This document shows positions 57,101 through 64,000 of a DNA stretch of 64,000 bases, in pieces. The notes under the pieces are model-generated. The model saw only the letters and a program-made list of their open reading frames with translations. It had not been told where the DNA came from and did no database searches. The DNA is from Enchytraeus crypticus (Eukaryota; Annelida; Clitellata; Enchytraeida; Enchytraeidae). The stretch lies in assembly GCA_905160935.1 (NCBI GenBank), contig CAJHZI010000512.1, positions 602,001 to 666,000 of the forward strand. Reading direction: 5' to 3'. Within the stretch, counting starts at the first letter, position 1. Every line of letters begins with the position of its first letter. A program made the translations under genes and the position numbers.

Positions 57101-60100
57101 AGTTAAGATGGGAAAAACATCGAAAGCGGGATGAGCTATGTCTATTAAAACATGAGGATAAGTTCTTATCTCCTGACCCAGTTTATCATCATAGCGAAAT
57201 CTTTTGCAGAACAGCAGATTGTTGATGACATTCATCGTGAAGTGCTCAAGGATATGAGCGGGATACCACGCTCTTCCAGCCTTGTAGCGGACATATTCCA
57301 GTAGGTGTGTCAGTTCTTCTTGGATTCTTTGCTCCATCACAGCTCGACTTCCGAATCCCAGATTCTTGAGGACGGTGAGGCTGTGTGAGCGAACCTGGCG
57401 CTGTTCCTCGCTTGCTCGGCGAAAGATTATACCTAAATAAATTATATAAATATATAAATTATTAAATAAATAAATGATAAAATTGTTTTCTATTGTTAAA
57501 TTGCTTGGATAAAAATTAAATTTTAATATTTGGCGCTGCTCCTCGCTTGCTCGTCGAAAGATTTTACCTGAAGATACGAGATGTTATAAGCATTCAACCG
57601 CGATGACTACTAAAAGTATTTTCATTTAAGCAAGTTTCCATGCTTTAAATTAAAGCTGGTAAAGCTAGTGTTAACGGCAGTTCCTCACACGAAAGCGATG
57701 TCAGTAACGGGCGAGCTCAGGATTTGAACCCCACGCATACTAATCCGCGGTCGAACAGCTTATCGACATAGCCACTGGCTCCAGCCAGGGGCAATCATAT
57801 CTCAGCATGATTTGTTTAAAATTATAACTAAAAATCGATATTGAAAGGAAACATTCAAATGTAACGTTAGAATGCATGCAATACTTTTCAAATCAAATAT
57901 TATTACTCACGAATTTCGCGCGAGTTTCAATACTTATCGAGTCACATATTAAATAACTAACTCAAAATTTATTTAAATGTCTTCAGTCTTTCAGAGTAAT
58001 CGATTTAGTGCATCTCTAAATGCTATATACTTGAAGAGTAACGCATGGCAGTTTTAGTTACCCCGGTATGAGGGAATATTTTGGAATAACTTCAAAATAC
58101 ATCAACGTGTAAAGGAGCCATGCGCAACTAGAACTCTGCAGTTACCTCTACCGTGATCCGGCCAGATATGCTTTTCTGCGTAAAGCTCGCCCCTTCCAGA
58201 ATATTCTAAAGAATTCTTTATCAGAGCTTCACGTATCAGTTCATGGCCACTCAGCACCAGAATGTATCTGTAAGTATAAAAAAATAAGCAAAAGAAATGT
58301 CTACAAAAATAGAATGAGCCGGTGGCATTTTGGAAAGTTGTTCGACAGCGGATCAGCAGATGCAAATGCAATTCAGACTCTACCCGTCATTGATTTGCCA
58401 TCGAGCAGGTAACTGGCTTGGCTCTGTTGCATAACACAGTTAGTAGGAGGTTTACGTTATCTTTTCATGAAGCTAATGAATTATTCGTTTAAGAATTCTT
58501 CGAAATTATATAATTGAATTAGTAATAAATTAATAATAAATTAATAATAAATTAATAATAAATTAATAATAAATTAATAATAAATTAATAATAAATTAAT
58601 AATAAATTAATAATAAATTAATAATAAATTAATAATAAATTAATAATAAATTAATAATAAATTAATAATCAATTAATAATAAATTAATAATCAATTAATA
58701 ATAAATTAATAATCAATTAATAATAAATTAATAATCAATTAATAATCAATTAATAATCAATTAATAATCAATTAATAATCAATTAATAATCAATTAGTAA
58801 TCAATTAGTAATCAATTAATAATCAATTAGTAATCAATTAGTAATCAATTAGTAATCAATTAATAATCAATTAGTAATCAATTAGTAATCAATTAGTAAT
58901 CAATTAATAATCAATTAATAATCAATTAGTAATCAATTAGTAATCAATTAGTAATCAATTAATAATCAATTAATAATCAATTAGTAATCAATTAGTAATC
59001 AATTAGTAATCAATTAATAATCAATTAATAATATATTAATAATAAATTAATAATATATTAATAATAAATTAATAATAAATTAATAATCAATTAATAATAA
59101 ATTAATAATCAATTAATAATCCATTAATAATCAATTAATAATCAATTAATAATCAATTAATAATCAATTAATAATAATTAATAATCAATTAATAATCAAT
59201 TAATAATCAATTAATAATCAATTAATAATCAATTAATAATCAATTAATAATCAATTAATAATCAATTAATAATCAATTAATAATCAATTAATAATCAATT
59301 AATAATCCATTAAAAATAAATTAATAATCAATTAATAATCAATTAATAATCCATTAATAATCAATTAATAATCAATTAATAATCAATTAATAATCAATTA
59401 ATAATAAATAATTAATAATAATCAATTAATAATCAATTAATAATCAATTAATAATCAATAATAATCAATTAATCAATTAAAATCATTAATAAGCAATTAA
59501 TAATCAAGTAATAATCAAGTAATAATCAATAATAATCACTTATAATCAATGAATATCAATTAATAATCAATTAATAATCACCCCCCCCCCCCCATTAGTA
59601 AATCAATGTAAATACAATTGAAGAATCAATTAGTAATCAATAGTAATCAATTAATAATCAATAGTATCAATAGTAACAAGTAGTAATCAATCGTAATCAA
59701 TAGTATCAAGCAGTAATCAATTAGTAAATCAATTAGATCAATTAGTAATCAATTAGGAATCAATTAGTAATTCAATAGAATAATTCTATCAATAGTATCA
59801 ATTAGTAATCAATAGTAATCAAACTAATACTCAATAATATCAATTAATAATTAAATAATAATAAATTAATAATCAATGAATCAGTCAATTTATAATCAAT
59901 GAAATAATCATAATAATCAATTAATAATCAATTCTAATAATTATAATCAATTAGTAATCACTTAATACTCAATTAGTCTAATCCTAGAATCAATTAGTAA
60001 TCAATTAATAATCAATAAAATCAATTGTAATACAATTCGTAATCAATTAGTAATCAATTGAAAAAAGTCAAGTATATCAATTAGTAATCAATAGTAATCA

Positions 60101-62432
60101 ATTAGTAATCCTTCAGAATCAATTAAAAATATATAATAATAAATAAGATTATAAGAATCAATTAATAATAAATTAATAATCAAGTAATAATAAATTATAA
60201 TCACTAATAATCCATTAATAAGCAATTAAATAATCAATGAATAATCAATTAATAATAAATTAATAATAAATTAATAATCAATTAATAATAAATAATAATA
60301 ATCAATTAATAATAATTATAATCAATTAATCAATTAATAATAAATTAATAATCAATTAATAATCAATTAATAATCAATTAATAATCAATTAAAATCAATT
60401 ATAATACAATTAATAATAATAGTAATCAATTAATAATCAATTGTAATCAATTAATCAATTAATCAATTAGTAAATTAGTATAATCAATTAGTAATCAATT
60501 AGTAATCAATTAGTAATAAATTAGTAATCAATTAGTAATCAATTAGTAATCAATTAGTAATCAACTAATAATCAATTAATAATCAATTAATAATAAATTA
60601 ATAATAAATTAATAATCAATTAATAATCAATTAATAATCAATTAATAATCAATTAATAATCAATTAATAATCAATTAATAATCAATTAATAATCAATTAA
60701 TAATCAATTAATAATCAATTAATAATCAATTAATAATCAATTAGTAATCAATTAGTAATCAATTAGTAATCAACTAATAATCAATTAATAATCAATTAAT
60801 AATCAATTAATTATCAATTAGTAATCAATTAATAATCAATTAATAATTAATTAGTAATCAATTAATAATCAATTCAACTAATCAATTAATAATCAATTAA
60901 TAATCAATTAATTATCAATTAGTAATCAATTAATAATCAATTAATAATTAATTAGTAATCAATTAATAATCAATTAGTAATCAATTAATAATCAATTAAT
61001 AATCAATTAATAATCAATTAGTAATCAATTAATAATCAATTAATAATCAATTAATAATCAATTAATAATTTTAACCTTTGAGAAGATCACACGTGTACAC
61101 CATACTCTGGAATTTATAATGCATTACAATAATTATTTTCTAGAATCGTTAATTTGATAACTTATTTCACTTAGTGTATATGCTGTTAGCTAGGAAGATA
61201 TCAAGAATACCAGAGAATATAAGAAACTGAACGAAATGAATAAACGAAATAAATCGGAGAGATGTAATAGAAACTTAATACATGCAGATTTTCTTCCTCA
61301 GAGTGCTAAGAATCTCTCTCCTAGGTCACTGCCTACTGGCAGGTCCATGGTATATAACGCCTCCACTATTCCCTCTCTTCCGCTTTTCTCTTCATGTCCA
61401 GATATGAGTGGATCTCTAAATCATCTAGCATTCCTAATCTCGGCCTGCCTCTGCCTCGTTTTCCTTCCATTCTGCCTTCAATAACCTCTTTTAGTAGACT
61501 TTCCCCTCTTAAAATGTGCCCTATGCAACTCTTCTTAATAATTCTTAATGCATTTATCAACTGTCTTTGTGTACCAATTTGCTTCAGAACTTTCTCATTT
61601 GTAACATTTGCGTCCTGCTATTCCTTTCTATTCTATTCTATATCCACTTTTTCAATGCCTCTAGTTTCCTGATATCTTCCTTCCGTAAGATCAATTGTTT
61701 CACATCCATATAATAGCGTGGCCCATACAAAGGTCTTCACTATCTTTATAAGAATATGAAGTATAAATTTCGATAATAAACATGTATAATTAGCAATATT
61801 AATTCAAACAATATTTAGTCTATAGTACTGTATAATATCCCGTGTTGTGTCCTGGTTGTCGAAGAATGAATAGACAAACTGTGGACTGAACGAGTCCTAT
61901 AAGGCGAAAAAGCACTAAGACGCAAATCAACGTCAGATAGGGCATTCGATGAAGATGAGCGCCTAGCCTACAGAAATTCCTACAAAATTTTTGCACAAGT
62001 TCCCGAAACATAATTAAACTGGGATTCAAGTGAAGATGATGACGCTTTAAGCTCAAATGTATTCTGTATTATTATAGAATATTTTAGAATCTAAAGAAAC
62101 CATTTCTGCTAAACTATCTCGAATTTTGAGCCATTAAAATATGCAATAGCACCCGCCTGGTTCAATGTAGTTTATAAAAACAACGTATTTTACCTGGATC
62201 CGGCGTACATAGAAAATATTTTTCCGTATTTCTTGCACCTTTCTGCCAAACTTTTGTGAAGTTTTGAAACTCCGCCTATAAATGGTAGAGAACCCACAAT
62301 GGGTAGGTGTGGCAAAGATGGAGGAGCATTTGGATTCTTCTTCTTTCCAGAAATGCTGAAGACAAACCAGCACACGAACATAGCAGCCAGAATGACTCCA
62401 GTCGATGTGAATAACTCCATTGTTTCCAGCAT
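54196..62432 (-). CDS. cytochrome P450, CYP2 clan (CYP17/CYP1-like), gene E
   Basis: Intact monooxygenase of 493 aa. Exons (minus): 62432-62194, 58267-58146, 57432-56910, 55950-55668, 54947-54815, 54377-54196, all GT-AG with the same phases as A and C. A second Met at 62420 has a better start context (ACAATGG) and aligns with the paralogue starts, which would give 489 aa. Features (longer form) are an N-terminal anchor ([18 protein letters not shown]), hinge [16 protein letters not shown]-helix AGSETTS (about 300-306), ExxR (E357-VL-R360), PKRF instead of PERF (412-415), and haem signature FSHGKRSCLG with Cys438. NFWAAHMDP replaces the NLWSAHMDP of all paralogues. Intron 1 (about 3.9 kb) contains an 11-bp satellite and a LINE remnant. 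It is the most upstream gene of the cluster in transcriptional sense. Substrate unknown. Confidence 0.93.
54475..54595 (-). mobile_element. SINE-II copy in gene E intron 5
   Basis: On the minus strand the B box GGGGTTCAAATCC (plus GGATTTGAACCCC near 54530) is followed by CGCTTTCGAGTGACGTTAAC. Same orientation as the gene. Confidence 0.75.
55250..55660. repeat. 11-bp minisatellite at the exon 4 donor of gene E
   Basis: Units of about 11 bp (ACATTAATCAT and variants with ATA, CCT or GTA) fill about 400 bp of intron 4, ending only about 8-15 bp from the exon 4 donor. They are more diverged than in the intron 1 satellite. Confidence 0.9.
56105..56152 (+). mobile_element. SINE-II 3' end in gene E intron 3
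   Basis: CATCATCCTTGTATGAGGAA and GCGGACGTAAACCCTTTATT. A minus-strand counterpart (AGGTTTAACGTCAGTTTCCT then CATCCAGGGATGATGTCATG) is at 56813-56866, so this intron holds two tails in opposite orientation. A (GAT)n tract lies at 56630-56702. Confidence 0.65.
57532..57585 (-). repeat. duplicate of the exon 3 acceptor edge of gene E
   Basis: TTGGCGCTGCTCCTCGCTTG, then CTCGTCGAAAGATTTTACCT, repeats the sequence at 57398-57433 (first about 12 codons of exon 3 and its acceptor) with few changes. The copy has its own CTTCAG before the duplicated codons. Confidence 0.9.
57655..57790 (-). mobile_element. SINE-II copy in gene E intron 2
   Basis: On the minus strand, head GCCAGTGGCTATGTCGATAAG, B box GGGGTTCAAATCC (plus GGATTTGAACCCC near 57719), tail CGCTTTCGTGTGAGGAACTG. 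Confidence 0.8.
58525..61075. repeat. 11-bp satellite array, about 2.5 kb, in gene E intron 1
   Basis: Roughly 230 units of an 11-mer with three main variants, TTAATAATAAA, TTAATAATCAA and TTAGTAATCAA, occur in blocks. The left end is pure TTAATAATAAA, the rest is mixed. Between about 59400 and 60480 the array is irregular, with many single-base indels and a C13 run at 59581-59593. No coding potential. Confidence 0.97.
61300..61760 (-). mobile_element. LINE 3' end fragment in gene E intron 1
   Basis: The minus-strand frame at 61560-61366 encodes the polyprotein C-terminus ([20 protein letters not shown], then [16 protein letters not shown] and [10 protein letters not shown]). It ends with the family 3' sequence TATACCATGGACCTGCCAGT near 61334-61353. 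Upstream in minus sense are frame-broken RT remnants up to about 61760. Confidence 0.85.
61835..62045 (+). mobile_element. dispersed repeat Rep-III near exon 1 of gene E
   Basis: GTGTTGTGTCCTGGTTGTCG, CGTCAGATAGGGCATTCGAT, GAGCGCCTAGCCTACAGAAA and TTAAACTGGGATTCAAGTGA, with a short GATGATGAC tail. It ends about 150 bp from the exon 1 donor. Confidence 0.8.
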
Positions 62433-62464
62433 CCTATAGACAGACGTTAGCTTTCAGTGCACAA

Positions 62465-62625
62465 TCCAACCAGAGCTTAGGTTCTCGGGATGTACCTTCG
62501 AGAGCTTAGGTTCTTAGTATTACCTCCGAGACCTTAGGTTCTTAGGATTTACCTCCGAGAGCTTAGGTTCTCAGGATTTACCTTCGAGAGCTTAGGTTCT
62601 TAGGATTTATATCACAGAGCTCAAT
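62465..62625. repeat. 29-bp tandem repeat upstream of gene E
   Basis: Five units of about 28-29 bp (GAGAGCTTAGGTTCTTAGGA, then TTTACCTCC) begin about 40 bp upstream of the start codon. The plus-strand text contains repeated AGAGCTTAGGTTCT words. Confidence 0.9.
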
Positions 62626-62629
62626 GTTA

Positions 62630-63025
62630 GTAATGCTCTTATGTGGTTACCCTCTTCTTCCTAATTCTTTATATAATTTCTATTAAGTATGCTGTATTTG
62701 CTGCTTATTATGAAATGAAAAATAAATGAAAAAGTTTAAACATCAAAAAAATTTCAGGTGATGCAATTATATAATTATTACTTAGCAAATTGCATCAATC
62801 CAGAAATGTATTAGTTGATATATAATAAAACGTTGATATAGATCACATCTGCATGTGCTTCACGTACTCCGGTGCAGGAATTTTAGGGTTTTTATAAACA
62901 AGATGTTCTTGATCTTTCAGAGCGTGAAATGGCATATACTTTCATTGTTGACGCAAAATAGGTGTATCTGATACAAAATGCGCAAAATTGCGTAGGTTAA
63001 CAATTTTACATTAGATATTATTAAT
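62630..63025. other. upstream region of gene E, no gene
   Basis: No coding frame, repeat or recognisable element. Core promoter elements cannot be assigned without a transcription start. Confidence 0.4.
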
Positions 63026-63029
63026 TACA

Positions 63030-63370
63030 TCCTCGTATTGTGTCCGGGTGCGGTGTGGTCAAATGCTGAATAGGAAAATCGCAAGCAAACTGCCGCGTGC
63101 ACGTAAGAGGTGACTAAGGCAGATGTGAGGAGGGCAAAGTGGACACACCTTTCCATGTAATTTTACCCCGTTCATCAACGGCATACACAACTAAAGGATG
63201 TAATATAATGAAGAATGCAGGAGAAAAAAGTTAGAGAAAGACCAAGACATAGGATGTCGGATGATCTGATAACAAATTTAAGTATAAGGCTTAAGATAGA
63301 ATTTGACAGAAGTGTTATATGTAATGGGCCTGCCGTTAGGCCGTACACTAGAAGAAGAAGATCATTAAAT
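63030..63370 (+). mobile_element. dispersed repeat (Rep-IV head) with LINE-like tail
   Basis: The head CCTCGTATTGTGTCCGGGTG with GTGCACGTAAGAGGTGACTAA matches the 35777-36140 insert. About 100 bp further on, a plus-strand segment encodes KKVRERPRHRMSDDLI and ends TAGAAGAAGAAGATC, resembling the RERPRxRWxDDL-type C-terminus of non-LTR elements. Confidence 0.5.
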
Positions 63371-63399
63371 ACAATTAACACTCTTGGAGATTATTGCAA

Positions 63400-64000
63400 G
63401 CTTATCTAGCCTATCCGGCATTAAATTATCAGAATATAACAGTCAACTAATATAATAAATAACTTTTACACTAAGACAATAATTTCACTGCACTACACAA
63501 TACATTGCTGTACACACATTTCACTATCACTGCAGTGGCTAGACCGCTAAAGGACTGATAAATTACATATCAATCAATACATTGCTCTACACACCACTGT
63601 GTACATTAAATTACTAACTGTAAATAAGCCTACTTATTCAGACGACAATGGCATTTCGATTCTAAGTCGATAGAGAATTATAAATACTAGCAGTGATTAC
63701 GCATATTAGACATCTGCTAATATATACATGTAGACGTACAGCGTACGCTATAATTAATCGGTACATAAAATCTCTAATAGCCATAGTCTAAGCAAACATT
63801 TTGAACTAAAAGACATTTCACAATTACGATCACTGAGCGATTTTAAGCTGTTTCGATGTGATTAAGATGTTTACGAAATACTATTTAATCTTTGAATTCC
63901 TGTCTCTATCATGGCTGAATTTATAATATTTTTATAAGGAGGGGTCGTTGGGGTGAAGGATCGAAGGCTATCCAGGTTGTCATCAGGGTTTTGTCATAGG
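63400..64000. other. right flank, nothing recognised
   Basis: AT-rich DNA without supportable frames. Short repeats (CACTGCACTACACA, TACACACA) occur near 63490-63600. No sixth P450 exon is visible before the window ends. Confidence 0.4.

Noticed and set aside
58525-61075. CRISPR array or centromeric repeat
   Set aside because: The unit is 11 bp with no spacers, inside an intron of a eukaryotic gene. It is simply a satellite.

Overview
The window is eukaryotic, AT-rich, intron-containing genomic DNA from an animal, most probably a marine invertebrate. It is crowded with tRNA-derived SINE-like repeats, LINE 3' ends, (TA)n, (AATC)n and (GA)n arrays and minisatellites. I cannot name the species. 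Frequent TACATGTA and AGGCCTAC words, the LINE peptides and the intron-rich CYP2-clan genes fit a lophotrochozoan or an invertebrate deuterostome, but this is inference.

The main content is a head-to-tail cluster of five cytochrome P450 genes of the CYP2 clan (CYP17/CYP1-like), all on the minus strand. In ascending coordinates they are: gene A (10985-16969, intact, 488 aa), gene C (22526-26601, intact, 493 aa), pseudogene B (31449-36873), gene D (45092-51204, intact, 487 aa) and gene E (54196-62432, intact, 493 aa). I placed every splice junction by hand. All intact genes share one architecture: introns after the N-terminal anchor/proline hinge, at the DHGxG turn, just before the I helix, before the PERF region, and inside the haem signature (FSxG/KRSC). 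The total reading frames close exactly. Gene D alone has an additional intron. The genes form two subclades, A+B and C+D+E. A and B lie in two copies of a roughly 10-kb segmental duplication (about 10690-20630 and 31230-41390). B has lost exons 2-3 and carries two single-base frameshifts.

Left of the cluster there is a possible exon of a receptor-like cytoplasmic tail (592-711) and a two-exon minus-strand gene (4791-6401). The latter would encode a single-pass membrane protein with a beta-propeller-like outer domain. Between genes B and D lies a decayed piggyBac transposon (about 42128-44520). Gene E's first intron holds about 2.5 kb of an 11-bp satellite.

The most unusual pattern is that exon edges of these P450 genes have repeatedly been copied in tandem together with their splice sites. 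This is seen at the exon 4 donor in A and B, the exon 3 acceptor in D and E, and the coding 3' end of D. Several start codons are also preceded closely by tandem arrays. Together with the A/B duplication, near-identical exon patches between paralogues and a fresh insertion with an 11-bp target duplication in B, this describes a locus changing quickly by local duplication. No bacterial-type defence system, CRISPR or operon is present.
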